This document shows, piece after piece, positions 55,445 through 64,000 of a stretch of DNA of 64,000 nucleotides. The stretch's first letter is position 1; every line of letters starts with the position of its first letter. Below the pieces are notes generated by a model. It was not told the origin of the DNA, did no database searches, and saw only the letters and a program-made list of their open reading frames with translations. The DNA is from Alteromonas australica. Its GTDB lineage: Bacteria > Pseudomonadota > Gammaproteobacteria > Enterobacterales > Alteromonadaceae. The stretch is taken from the NCBI RefSeq assembly GCF_000730385.1, contig NZ_CP008849.1, forward strand, positions 1,922,001 through 1,986,000, given 5' to 3'. The translations under genes and the position numbers were made by a program.

Positions 55445-55486
55445 TCGCGTGTGGCGTTAACGCATTGTTTAGCGCGATAGGAAAAT

Positions 55487-55518
55487 AAAAACGGTAGGCG
55501 GAAGTCTGCCGTTTTTTT
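55487..55518 (+). terminator. Rho-independent terminator of the receptor gene
   Basis: AAAAACGGTAGGC (55487-55499) pairs, with two G-U pairs, with 55504-55516 across a GGAA loop and runs into a T tract. Confidence 0.88.
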
Positions 55519-55610
55519 CCATTCCAAATTGGGCAATACGCTGTACTATTACCTTCACCATACTGTAAAGCGCTTTCCTATAGGTTCTTTTTCACATTGT
55601 AATGTAGGCT

Positions 55611-57569
55611 ATGACATCACAAGATATTCAACAACATATTCAATCCGTTAAGCTCGCACTGCAGCGTTCGCAGTTAACGCAAGCAAACGCCAGCATTCAG
55701 CAGTTATTGTCACAGCAACTCACCCAAGCACAACAGGTAGACGTTCTTTACTTAGCGGCTGTTGCCAGCCGGTTAACTGGTCAACATCAAGAAGCGCGTT
55801 CTCACATAGATACGTTATTGTCTTTGAGACCAGACCATGGCCGAGCTTATCAAGAGTTAGCCTATAACTATGAAGCACTGAACCAATCTCAAGACGCGGC
55901 CACTGCATTTTTTAATGCTACCCACTTTAACCCTGCTTTGGTGAGTAGCTGGAAAAAACTACTGGTTATTTACCAACACCACAATGACAAAGCGGCACAG
56001 CAACTAGCCGAAAGCCAACTTGCATACTTACACAGTCTTCCTAGCCCAATTTTAGGGGCATACGACTTAATGTATGAAAAGCAACTCAGCGCGGCAGAGC
56101 AGGTTTGTAGGCGGTTTTTATCCCAGCACAAACATCACCCAGAGGCCATGATGCTGCTTGCAGAAATTGGCGTTCAGCTGAAGGTTTATAGTGATGCGGA
56201 GTTTCTATTAGAAAGTTGCTGTGAACTTTACCCCGAAAACGAAAGGGCGGGAGCGGCCTACCAAGGATTATTATCTAAATTGGGGAAATTTCCTAAAGCG
56301 GTAGAAGTGGCACGCAGGCGACTCGCCAATGCCCCTAACAATAATGCCGTTAAAGGAAGCCTGGCCCATGCGTTAGTTGGCGTAGGTCAATTAGATGAAG
56401 CAATAGATATTTACCATAGCGTGTTAGAAGAAAACCCTGATCGCCCATCAATGTGGGTTTCCCTTGGTCACGCATTAAAAGCGAAAGGCGACACTAACGA
56501 CGCCATTGTGGCTTATGAAACGGCGGCCAAACACAACAAGAGCTTTGGTGATGCCTATTGGAGCCTAGCTAACACGAAAACCTATACCTTTAGTGATGAA
56601 ATGCTGGCGCAAATGGAGTTGCAGTTGCAAGCATCAAACACCCAGTTAGAGGATGCTATTCATCTTTGTTTTGCTTTGGGTAAAGGGTTTGAAGATAGGG
56701 CACAAGCAAGTAAGTCATTTGAGTATTACTGTCGAGGAAACAGCCTTAAAAAACGCACGTTACCTTTTGACATAGCACGCACCGAAGCGGCGCTAGAGGC
56801 GCAAGCAGAGGCCTGCGATGAAGCATTAATGAATGAATTTTCTGGCTGCGATGCTCCCGACCCCATATTTATTGTGGGCTTGCCTCGTGCGGGTTCTACC
56901 TTGTTAGAGCAGATATTGGCCTCACACTCTATGGTAGATGGCACCATGGAACTACATGATATTTTAAGTATTGCGTCGAGTTTAAGTAATAAAAAGAAGG
57001 CCTATCCATACAACCTTGCAGATTTAACAGACGAAGAATGTATCGCATTAGGCGAGCAATACTTGTCGCAAACCCAAGCTTATCGACAAAATGCGCCATT
57101 TTTCATTGATAAAATGCCAAATAACTTTGTGCATATAGGGCTTATAAAACGCATTCTTCCTAATGCGAAAATTATTGATGCTAGGCGAAACCCTATGGAT
57201 TGCTGTTTCAGTGGCTTCAAGCAACTATTTGGTGAAGGTCAGGAATTTAGTTATTCGCTTACCGACATAGGGCGCTATTATCGTGCGTATGAAAAGCTAA
57301 TGGATCATTGGCACGCAGTGCTGCCAGATTTCATTCTTACCGTACAGCATGAAGATGTGCTGCACGATTTAGAAGGGCAGGTACGTCACATTCTGGCGTT
57401 CTGCGGCTTACCGTTTGAACCCGAATGTTTGTCGTTCTATCAGACGAAAAGGGTCATTAAAACCCCAAGCTCTGAACAGGTGCGTCAGCCTATTTATAAA
57501 ACCGGCATGCAACAATGGAAACCCTTTGAAGCTTACCTGGAGGATTTGAAAGCCATTGTAGGTGAATAA
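55611..57569 (+). CDS. TPR-containing sulfotransferase family protein
   Basis: This 652-residue protein has about ten TPR-like repeats over residues 1-390 and then a sulfotransferase domain (about 415-640). The 5'-phosphosulfate binding loop is GLPRAGSTLLEQIL. The 3'-phosphate site appears as DARRNPMDCCFSGFKQLF, and a C-terminal LSFYQTKRVIKTPS block is present. It should transfer sulfate from PAPS to an unknown acceptor, possibly a protein (tyrosine) or a polysaccharide; the fold places it with tyrosylprotein-sulfotransferase-like bacterial proteins. There is no signal peptide. The gene stands alone and converges with ppsR. Confidence 0.88.
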   Translation: MTSQDIQQHIQSVKLALQRSQLTQANASIQQLLSQQLTQAQQVDVLYLAAVASRLTGQHQEARSHIDTLLSLRPDHGRAYQELAYNYEALNQSQDAATAFFNATHFNPALVSSWKKLLVIYQHHNDKAAQQLAESQLAYLHSLPSPILGAYDLMYEKQLSAAEQVCRRFLSQHKHHPEAMMLLAEIGVQLKVYSDAEFLLESCCELYPENERAGAAYQGLLSKLGKFPKAVEVARRRLANAPNNNAVKGSLAHALVGVGQLDEAIDIYHSVLEENPDRPSMWVSLGHALKAKGDTNDAIVAYETAAKHNKSFGDAYWSLANTKTYTFSDEMLAQMELQLQASNTQLEDAIHLCFALGKGFEDRAQASKSFEYYCRGNSLKKRTLPFDIARTEAALEAQAEACDEALMNEFSGCDAPDPIFIVGLPRAGSTLLEQILASHSMVDGTMELHDILSIASSLSNKKKAYPYNLADLTDEECIALGEQYLSQTQAYRQNAPFFIDKMPNNFVHIGLIKRILPNAKIIDARRNPMDCCFSGFKQLFGEGQEFSYSLTDIGRYYRAYEKLMDHWHAVLPDFILTVQHEDVLHDLEGQVRHILAFCGLPFEPECLSFYQTKRVIKTPSSEQVRQPIYKTGMQQWKPFEAYLEDLKAIVGE

Positions 57570-57614
57570 CGCAATACGAAGGCTATTCACTTTCGAATAG
57601 CCTTCACTGCCTGT

Positions 57615-58427
57615 TTAGTATTTTCTACGTTTTAACCCTGTTTCTGCGAGAATTTTTGCAGAAATTTCCTCTATGGAGTATTTGGTACTATTGAGAAACG
57701 GGATTTTTTCCTTTCGATATAAGTTCTCTACCTCTCGAAGTTCCATTCTACATTGTTGAATGGATGCATACTTGCTGTTAGCGCGGCGCTCAGAACGTAT
57801 CTGGTGCAGCCTCTCTGCGGCAATGGTTAAACCAAAGAGTTTATGTTTGTAACGGCGAAGGGCTGGGGGGAGTTTTAGCATGTCTCCCATATCATCTTCA
57901 GTAAACGGGTAATTTGCGGCTTTGATGCCAAACTGCAGGGCCAAATACAAGCTAGTGGGGGTTTTACCCGACCTAGATACCCCGGTAAGAATAATATCGG
58001 CCTCATCATAATCTTTTAAATTACTGCCATCGTCATTAGCAAGAGCGTAATTTACTGCTTCAATTCGAATATCGTAAGTGGTTTCATGAATGCTATGGGT
58101 GCGATGTTTCTCTGGTTTTGAGGGCACACCTAGCACTTTTTCCAGTGGAGCAACGAATTGATCGAGGAAATTATAATTAATCCCTACAGACTTAGCGATT
58201 ATTTTGCGCACATCTACATTCACAATTGTATAAAAAACGAGCGGGCGTTCTCCGGTATCTTGAAAACTTTCAGATATTTTCTCTAACACCTTTTGTGCGT
58301 GTTCCTCAGTTTCAACAAATGGAATGGTGTTGTGATTGAATTCTACAGGGAAGAGGGAAAGCAGGGCGTGGCCAAACACCTCGGCGGTGATGGCAGTACC
58401 ATCAGAAATATAAAAAGCTGTGCGCAC
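57615..58427 (-). CDS. ppsR: Phosphoenolpyruvate synthase regulatory protein (bifunctional kinase / pyrophosphorylase)
   Basis: This 270-residue PSRP enzyme switches PEP synthase off and on by ADP-dependent phosphorylation and phosphate-dependent dephosphorylation of an active-site threonine. The start [18 protein letters not shown] is characteristic. The P-loop [15 protein letters not shown] is intact, as is [12 protein letters not shown]. It lies divergent from ppsA, its target, with 270 bases between. No structure beyond AT-rich promoter sequence is visible there. Confidence 0.95.
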   Translation of the reverse strand: MRTAFYISDGTAITAEVFGHALLSLFPVEFNHNTIPFVETEEHAQKVLEKISESFQDTGERPLVFYTIVNVDVRKIIAKSVGINYNFLDQFVAPLEKVLGVPSKPEKHRTHSIHETTYDIRIEAVNYALANDDGSNLKDYDEADIILTGVSRSGKTPTSLYLALQFGIKAANYPFTEDDMGDMLKLPPALRRYKHKLFGLTIAAERLHQIRSERRANSKYASIQQCRMELREVENLYRKEKIPFLNSTKYSIEEISAKILAETGLKRRKY

Positions 58428-58697
58428 AACAATTCCTTAACAATGTCGTAATTTAATTACAAAAGTAATAAAAGTTTTACTTTATGATTTTTCTCATTCT
58501 AAGATGATTTTGTCGAAAAGCTACTGCGTTGTTATTTCTGTCGTAGGTAACCACATGGTTTTGGGCAGTTTACGCAGGCGAGTTCGGTAATATTTACGGT
58601 TGGTAAATACGAAAAAATTAATCTATTTCAGGCAATAAAACAGACAAGGTCTGAAATTAACCTCATACCCTACACAAAAAAGCTGGAGGCTTGGGCT

Positions 58698-61070
58698 GTG
58701 CAAGAATACGTACTTTGGTATCAAGAACTGGGAATGCATGATGTAGGTCGCGTGGGCGGCAAAAATGCATCATTAGGCGAGATGATTTCGAACCTAGCGA
58801 ACGCAGGTGTGCAGGTGCCAGGTGGCTTTGCAACGACCGCCGAGGCATTTAATGAGTTTTTAGAGCAAAGTGGGCTAGAAGCTAAAATCCACGACGTACT
58901 CGATTCTCTTGACGTTGATGACATAAACGCACTGACTGAGGCGGGTAATAATATTCGCCAGTGGATTATCGACACACCTTTTCAACCTCAACTAGAAGAC
59001 GCTATAAAAGACGCCTTTGTTACCCTACAAGGCGATGCTGGCGACGAAGCGTCATTTGCTGTTCGTTCATCAGCCACCGCGGAAGATATGCCTGATGCTT
59101 CATTTGCAGGGCAGCAAGAAACCTTTCTAAACGTAAAAGGTTACGAAGCGGTATTAGTGGCCATTAAGCATGTATTTGCGTCTTTGTTTAACGACCGCGC
59201 TATTTCGTACCGTGTCCACCAAGGCTACGACCATAAAGGGGTGGCGTTGTCTGCGGGCATTCAACGTATGGTGCGCAGTGACATTGCCTCATCAGGGGTT
59301 ATGTTCACCATCGACACTGAGTCGGGCTTTGAAGATGTTGTGTTCATCACCAGCTCTTATGGGTTAGGCGAAATGGTGGTACAGGGGGCGGTCAACCCGG
59401 ATGAGTTTTATGTACACAAACCTACCCTTGATAAAGGGTTACCTGCCATTGTACGCCGCAACTTAGGCAGCAAGTTGGTGAAAATGGTGTACTCCGACGA
59501 CCAAGCTCACGGCAAGCAAGTGTCTATTGTTGATATTGATGCCGCCGAAGGCAAAACCTTCTCGTTAACCGACGATGAAGTTATGGAGCTAGCGAAGCAG
59601 GCTCAAATTATTGAAAAGCACTATGCACGCCCCATGGACATTGAATGGGCGAAAGATGGTGTCGACGGTAAGCTTTACATTGTTCAGGCGCGTCCAGAAA
59701 CCGTACGCAGCCGTGAAGACTCGCAAAGCATTGAACGCTTTCAGTTAAAAGGCCAAAGCAACGTTGTAGTAGAAGGTCGAGCCATTGGTCACAAAATTGG
59801 GGCTGGTGTCGCCAAGGTGCTAGATTCCATTGAAGAAATGGACAAAATTCAGGTTGGCGATGTGCTGGTTACCGACATGACCGACCCTGATTGGGAGCCC
59901 ATTATGAAAAAGGCTTCTGCCATCGTAACAAACCGTGGTGGTCGTACTTGCCACGCGGCTATTATTGCCCGGGAACTTGGTATCCCTGCTGTTGTGGGTT
60001 GCGGTAACGCCACCGACAATATTAAAACTGGCGATAAAATTACCGTGTCATGCGCTGAAGGCGATACAGGGTACATCTACGGCGATGAGTTAGAGTTTGA
60101 CGTTGTTACCTCGCGTATCGATGCCATGCCAGACTTACCTCTTAAAGTGATGATGAACGTAGGTAACCCCGATCGTGCATTCGATTTTGCACGCTTGCCT
60201 AGTGCTGGCGTGGGCTTAGCGCGTCTAGAGTTCATTATCAACCGAATGATAGGTGTGCACCCCAAAGCCTTGTTAAATTTCGACAGCCAGCCCGAAGAGC
60301 TGAAAGATGAAATTAACGACATGATTGCAGGGTATGCGTCGCCAACGGAATACTACATTGAAAAACTGGTTGAAGGTATTTCAACCATAGGCGCAGCTTT
60401 CGCCCCCGAAAAAGTCATTGTTCGTATGTCTGATTTTAAGTCTAACGAATATTTCAATTTGGTGGGCGGTTATCAGTATGAGCCTGATGAAGAAAACCCA
60501 ATGCTGGGTTTCCGTGGTGCTAGCCGCTATATTTCGGAAGACTTCCGAGACTGCTTCGCTTTAGAATGTGAAGCTATTAAGCGGGTGCGAAACAACATGG
60601 GTCTAACCAATGTTGAGATAATGATCCCCTTCGTGAGAACGCTGGAAGAAGGGCGAAAAGTTATTGAGTTGCTAGAAGAGCAAGGGCTTAAGAAAGGGGA
60701 CAAAGGGCTTCGTATCATCATGATGTGTGAGCTGCCGTCAAATGCGCTGTTAGCCGACCAATTCTTAGATATCTTCGATGGATTCTCTATTGGCTCTAAC
60801 GACTTAACGCAATTAACGCTGGGTTTAGACCGTGACAGTGGACTAATAGCACATTTGTTTGATGAACGTGATGAAGCCGTTAAAGCCTTACTTTCAATGG
60901 CCATCCGAGCGGCAAAGAAACGCGGTAAATACGTAGGTATTTGTGGTCAAGGCCCATCGGATCACGAAGACTTTGCAGCCTGGTTAGTGGAAGAAGGTAT
61001 CGACTCTGTGTCATTAAACCCCGATACGGTAGTAGAAACCTGGTTATATCTTGCTGAAAAGCATAATTAA
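58698..61070 (+). CDS. ppsA: Phosphoenolpyruvate synthase
   Basis: This enzyme makes PEP from pyruvate and ATP for gluconeogenesis. It has 790 residues, the usual length. The N-terminal ATP-grasp-like part has [12 protein letters not shown] and [25 protein letters not shown]. The swivelling His domain has [17 protein letters not shown], with the phosphorylated His and the regulatory Thr two residues before it. The C-terminal PEP/pyruvate barrel has GIGSNDLTQ-like [19 protein letters not shown] and GICGQGPSD. The start is GTG at 58698 with TGGAGG eight bases upstream. It ends at a strong terminator. Confidence 0.97.
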   Translation: MQEYVLWYQELGMHDVGRVGGKNASLGEMISNLANAGVQVPGGFATTAEAFNEFLEQSGLEAKIHDVLDSLDVDDINALTEAGNNIRQWIIDTPFQPQLEDAIKDAFVTLQGDAGDEASFAVRSSATAEDMPDASFAGQQETFLNVKGYEAVLVAIKHVFASLFNDRAISYRVHQGYDHKGVALSAGIQRMVRSDIASSGVMFTIDTESGFEDVVFITSSYGLGEMVVQGAVNPDEFYVHKPTLDKGLPAIVRRNLGSKLVKMVYSDDQAHGKQVSIVDIDAAEGKTFSLTDDEVMELAKQAQIIEKHYARPMDIEWAKDGVDGKLYIVQARPETVRSREDSQSIERFQLKGQSNVVVEGRAIGHKIGAGVAKVLDSIEEMDKIQVGDVLVTDMTDPDWEPIMKKASAIVTNRGGRTCHAAIIARELGIPAVVGCGNATDNIKTGDKITVSCAEGDTGYIYGDELEFDVVTSRIDAMPDLPLKVMMNVGNPDRAFDFARLPSAGVGLARLEFIINRMIGVHPKALLNFDSQPEELKDEINDMIAGYASPTEYYIEKLVEGISTIGAAFAPEKVIVRMSDFKSNEYFNLVGGYQYEPDEENPMLGFRGASRYISEDFRDCFALECEAIKRVRNNMGLTNVEIMIPFVRTLEEGRKVIELLEEQGLKKGDKGLRIIMMCELPSNALLADQFLDIFDGFSIGSNDLTQLTLGLDRDSGLIAHLFDERDEAVKALLSMAIRAAKKRGKYVGICGQGPSDHEDFAAWLVEEGIDSVSLNPDTVVETWLYLAEKHN

Positions 61071-61085
61071 TTAACCTTAATGTCT

Positions 61086-61126
61086 AAAAAAAACCGCGCT
61101 CGATACTCCATCGAACGCGGTTTTTT
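61086..61126. terminator. Rho-independent terminator between ppsA and the oxidoreductase genes
   Basis: AAAAAACCGCG (61088-61098) pairs with CGCGGTTTTTT (61116-61126), with an inner stem TCGAT/ATCGA. A-tracts and T-tracts on both sides suit both convergent units. Confidence 0.9.
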
Positions 61127-61144
61127 ATTGTTCGGGTTAAAGGG

Positions 61145-63400
61145 CTAGGCCTTTAATTGATCGCCAATGGGCAACTGCCTAATACGCTTGCCACAAGCCG
61201 CAAATATGGCGTTACACAAAGCAGGCGCGAACACTGGCGTAGCAGGCTCGCCTACACCGGCAGGAGGCGCATCACTGTCAATCACTTCTACGTCTACCTC
61301 TAGCGGGGCGTCACTCATACGTGGCACTCGGTAGTTGTGGAAGTTACTTTGTTGTGCTCGACCATTGTCAAAGGTAATGCCGTCACTCAACGCCGCGGTT
61401 AAGCCAAATATTGACCCCCCTTGAACCTGATTTTTCACTGTGTCAGTGTTGACCACTGTGCCTGCATCAATGGCTGACCACGCCTTTATAATGTTAAGGT
61501 CGCCCTGTTCAGAAACTTCAACTTCCACCACGGTGGCAACATACGTTAAGAAGCTGCGGTGAGCAGCAATACCCAAACCTCGCCCTTTCGGTAGCGTACG
61601 TCCCCATTTAGCCATCGCGGACACTTTTTCAATAACATGGCGTAAACGGCCAATATCTAGGGGATAATCCGCCTTGTCGGCGCCGTAGTTATCGTATTCT
61701 GCGCCTTGTTCCGTCACATCCACAATACGGTCTGGTCCAATCGTTTTCAGCAAATAGTCTTTTTGATCCTCACCCGCCTTGTGAGCGGCCTCAGCAATAA
61801 AAGACTGTATGGCAAACGCATGGAAAATATTAGATACCGAGCGCATCCAGCCAACCCGCACTTTGGCCTCTGCATTGCCCACTTCCAATTTTAAGTTTGG
61901 CGTATTAATGGGGTTGTCGGTAAAGCCAAGACGCAGTTCAAGGCTCATTGGCGCGTTAGCACCTGGTTGAAATAAACCGGCAATAGGTGAAAATGCCGTG
62001 CGATGTAGATAAGCATCAATGGCGCCATTTTCGTCTAATGTGGCTTCAACATGCTGCGCAGATACGGCGTGATAAAACCCATGTTGAATGTCATCTTCCC
62101 GTGTCCATTGCACACGAATGGCCTGGCCTGTTTTCATTGACAGATAAGCAGCTTCCGCAGAAAAGTCAGGCTTTGATTTACGCCCAAACCCGCCGCCTAA
62201 CAAGGTGACGTTAACGGTGACCTTATCTTGCTCAATACCCAGCATGGCTGCCACTGTGGCCATGTCTGCCTGTGGGTTTTGTGTGGCAGCCCATATCTCA
62301 ACGGCACCGTTGCTAAAAAGAGCAGTGGCGCAGGGCGGCTCCATCGGCGCCTGAGCTAAATGGGGGACATAATAATCGGCCATCAGTTTATCATCGGCGT
62401 TGTTCAGCCGAGCTAATGCATCCCCTTTTTCTCTAACATGAGATTGTGGACTATTGACCGTGTCTAACAGTTGTTGTTTGAACGCGTCAGAATTGTAGCT
62501 GCCATTTGCACCATCATTCCATTCTACTTTGAGTGCTTTACGGCCTTGCCAAGCCGCCCAGGTGTTGTTGGCTATAACCGCTACACCGCCTTTGGGTTGA
62601 AATTGTAGCGCGCCCTTAGGCGCGGGAATTTCAACCACATCAACCACGCCTTTAATGGCTTTTGCCGCGGCACTGTCTACATTTTTAATGGTGCCGCCAA
62701 CCACTGGTGGGCGTAAAATCACTGCCACCAGAGCACTAGGTGTACGTACATCGGCGGCAAAGGTTGCTTTACCCGTTACAATATCGTGCAAATCAATATG
62801 GGCCATACCCGTATTAATATAACGCCATTCACTTTTGTCCTTCAGAGGGATTTCTTCTGAGACTGGAGGCGTGAAGGTAAGTGCATCGGCAACAAGTTCT
62901 TTGTAACTCAGGGTTTTACCCGAGGTATGGGTAACCTTATGTTGCACTGCGGAACAAGTATCAGGCGCAACGCCCCATCTTGCTGCTGCCGCATGCTGCA
63001 TCATATAGCGGACACTTGCGCCCATTTCTCTTAAGCGCTGCATGTTGTAGCGGATACTACGTGAGCCGTCAGTGTTTTGATCGCCGTACTTAGGGTCGCC
63101 CTTGCCTTGGATAACCTTTACCATGTTCCAATCGGCTTCCATCTCATCTGCCACAATTTGCGCAATGGCGGTACGAATTTGCTGGCCCATTTCAGAACGG
63201 TGGCACGTTACTTCAACCACACCATCAGGGCGCAGTGCAACAAAAAGGTTGGCTTGTCTGGCGTCATTGGCAGGCTGTGCCAATACGCCGGCTAATACCC
63301 GCGGCGCGGCGCCCATAAAGTAGGTGCCCATTACCAGTGCGCCAGCGGCGGCTGAGGTTTTCAAGAAGCGACGTCGATTCATGTCGAAATACTGGCTCAT
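61145..63400 (-). CDS. Molybdenum hydroxylase large subunit (isoquinoline 1-oxidoreductase beta-like)
   Basis: This 751-residue protein of the xanthine dehydrogenase / aldehyde oxidase family carries the molybdopterin cofactor. A twin-arginine signal ([18 protein letters not shown]) sends it folded to the periplasm. Two tandem domains are seen. The molybdopterin motif [12 protein letters not shown] lies about halfway, and [14 protein letters not shown] near the end holds the catalytic Glu of this family. The four-base overlap with the iron-sulfur subunit gene shows coupled translation. The substrate is unknown; members oxidise aldehydes or N-heterocycles and usually pass electrons to a c-type cytochrome subunit, not visible in this window. 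Confidence 0.92.
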   Translation of the reverse strand: MSQYFDMNRRRFLKTSAAAGALVMGTYFMGAAPRVLAGVLAQPANDARQANLFVALRPDGVVEVTCHRSEMGQQIRTAIAQIVADEMEADWNMVKVIQGKGDPKYGDQNTDGSRSIRYNMQRLREMGASVRYMMQHAAAARWGVAPDTCSAVQHKVTHTSGKTLSYKELVADALTFTPPVSEEIPLKDKSEWRYINTGMAHIDLHDIVTGKATFAADVRTPSALVAVILRPPVVGGTIKNVDSAAAKAIKGVVDVVEIPAPKGALQFQPKGGVAVIANNTWAAWQGRKALKVEWNDGANGSYNSDAFKQQLLDTVNSPQSHVREKGDALARLNNADDKLMADYYVPHLAQAPMEPPCATALFSNGAVEIWAATQNPQADMATVAAMLGIEQDKVTVNVTLLGGGFGRKSKPDFSAEAAYLSMKTGQAIRVQWTREDDIQHGFYHAVSAQHVEATLDENGAIDAYLHRTAFSPIAGLFQPGANAPMSLELRLGFTDNPINTPNLKLEVGNAEAKVRVGWMRSVSNIFHAFAIQSFIAEAAHKAGEDQKDYLLKTIGPDRIVDVTEQGAEYDNYGADKADYPLDIGRLRHVIEKVSAMAKWGRTLPKGRGLGIAAHRSFLTYVATVVEVEVSEQGDLNIIKAWSAIDAGTVVNTDTVKNQVQGGSIFGLTAALSDGITFDNGRAQQSNFHNYRVPRMSDAPLEVDVEVIDSDAPPAGVGEPATPVFAPALCNAIFAACGKRIRQLPIGDQLKA

Positions 63401-63915
63401 GCTTCTTCTCCCAGGGTGTCAGGCGTGAAGTAATTCACCCCTGATTTACCCGATGTGCTCACTGTCATCGACTTTGCCGCCGATTTAATGGCTTTATGTA
63501 TACGGGGGTAGGTACCACAACGGCAAATATTGCCCGACATATTTTGAACAATTTCTTCGTCACTGGGATTTGGGTTGCTGGATAATAAACTGGCTGCTTG
63601 CATCATCTGGCCACATTGACAGAAGCCGCACTGGGGCACTTTGTGTTCAACCCAAGCTTGCTGAACGGGATGATCGCCATCGGCACTTAGGCCTTCAATG
63701 GTGGTAATGGCTTTTCCTGCCACCGCAGAAAGAGGTAATACACAAGAACGCTGTGCCATGCCATCAATATGAACGGTACACGCACCGCATTGTGCCATGC
63801 CGCAGCCAAATTTAGGGCCAGTTAAATTAAGTTCGTCGCGTAAGTACCAAAGGACGGGCGTAGTGGGGTCGCCAGCAAATTCACGTGTTTCACCGTTAAC
63901 GGTAAACGTTACCAT
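63397..63915 (-). CDS. Molybdenum hydroxylase small subunit, (2Fe-2S)-binding
   Basis: This protein of about 172 residues is the electron-transfer partner of the large subunit. The first [2Fe-2S] cluster has the plant-type motif in [18 protein letters not shown] with a later Cys (RSCVLP). The second has [12 protein letters not shown] and [12 protein letters not shown]. The ATG at 63915 follows GGAG by eight bases and gives the usual family start (MVTFTVNGE). An in-frame ATG at 63939 has no ribosome site and is rejected. There is no signal peptide, so the subunit is probably carried across by the twin-arginine signal of its partner. Confidence 0.93.
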   Translation of the reverse strand: MVTFTVNGETREFAGDPTTPVLWYLRDELNLTGPKFGCGMAQCGACTVHIDGMAQRSCVLPLSAVAGKAITTIEGLSADGDHPVQQAWVEHKVPQCGFCQCGQMMQAASLLSSNPNPSDEEIVQNMSGNICRCGTYPRIHKAIKSAAKSMTVSTSGKSGVNYFTPDTLGEEA

Positions 63916-64000
63916 GGTTGAGTCTCCATTTTTTGCCATTTTGCCGGACTAAGCCCGGGCTAAATGACGTATTTGCCTGTTCGAAATAAAGCGCCAGCCA

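Noticed and set aside
14555-55576. The palindrome core AAAGCGCTTT occurs before both the cupin gene (14556-14565) and the TPR-sulfotransferase gene (55567-55576).
   Set aside because: A shared 10-bp palindrome is short and could occur by chance; the genes have no functional link that I can see, so a common regulator is not supported.
63940-64000. End of a further minus-strand gene at the window edge
   Set aside because: Several frames are open over these 61 bases, so no reading can be preferred.

Overview
The window looks like a chromosomal segment of a marine gammaproteobacterium of the Alteromonas type (Alteromonadaceae). This is inferred from several things: five large TonB-dependent receptors in 64 kb, an ssrA tmRNA whose tag reads ANDETYALAA, the smpB / ratA-rnfH arrangement, ahpC-ahpF, a ppsR / ppsA pair, a YgiQ radical SAM protein, an ExeM-type secreted nuclease with a GlyGly-CTERM tail, and a ynjBCD-ynjF cluster. 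I see no insertion sequences, prophage genes, CRISPR arrays or classical tRNA genes. The only clearly broken gene is an EVE-domain gene with one nonsense codon at 19844.

Layout. 1-8 kb: end of a GNAT-type gene, a 2OG-Fe(II) oxygenase, a TPR protein with a degenerate receiver domain, the ExeM-like nuclease, and a DUF2252 protein. 7.7-10 kb: the peroxide-detoxifying pair ahpC and ahpF. 10.2-14.4 kb: a Fur-box-preceded siderophore-receptor operon (receptor, membrane protein, PepSY protein). 14.6-20.7 kb: a periplasmic cupin, an S41 protease lipoprotein, a small lipoprotein, ygiQ, the EVE pseudogene and a DoxX-like membrane protein. 20.8-31.3 kb: a tightly packed eight-gene operon. 31.3-33.6 kb: ExoD-like protein, a medium-chain dehydrogenase and its probable TetR regulator. 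33.8-38.4 kb: a second Fur-box-preceded receptor operon (receptor, DUF3649, PepSY, DUF3325). 38.4-45.5 kb, minus strand: a DUF4437 cupin, then an ABC-2 exporter operon ending in a TonB receptor. 45.6-50.4 kb: two small unknown proteins, ssrA, an old-yellow-enzyme homologue, smpB, ratA, rnfH and a MarR regulator. 50.4-57.6 kb: a BCCT transporter, a divergent TonB receptor and a TPR sulfotransferase. 57.6-61.1 kb: ppsR and ppsA. 61.1-63.9 kb: a two-subunit molybdenum hydroxylase of the isoquinoline 1-oxidoreductase type.

How the genes work together. Much of the window concerns importing scarce nutrients across two membranes. Two operons have the usual iron-siderophore form: receptor plus inner-membrane PepSY protein plus small membrane proteins, each behind a good Fur-type 7-1-7 palindrome. 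A third operon (20841-31276) is the most interesting. It joins a TonB receptor to a complete YnjBCD-type ABC importer, a DedA/VTT membrane domain fused to a flavin disulfide reductase, a DUF547 protein, a CDP-alcohol phosphatidyltransferase and a fatty-acid-hydroxylase-type di-iron enzyme. The sequence suggests one transcript and hence one pathway, perhaps uptake of a small molecule and its use in membrane lipid; the substrate cannot be read from the sequence. A fourth operon (45503 down to 39850) couples an ABC-2 exporter with two DUF3526-type permeases to a TonB receptor through overlapping stop and start codons, also an association whose purpose is unclear to me.
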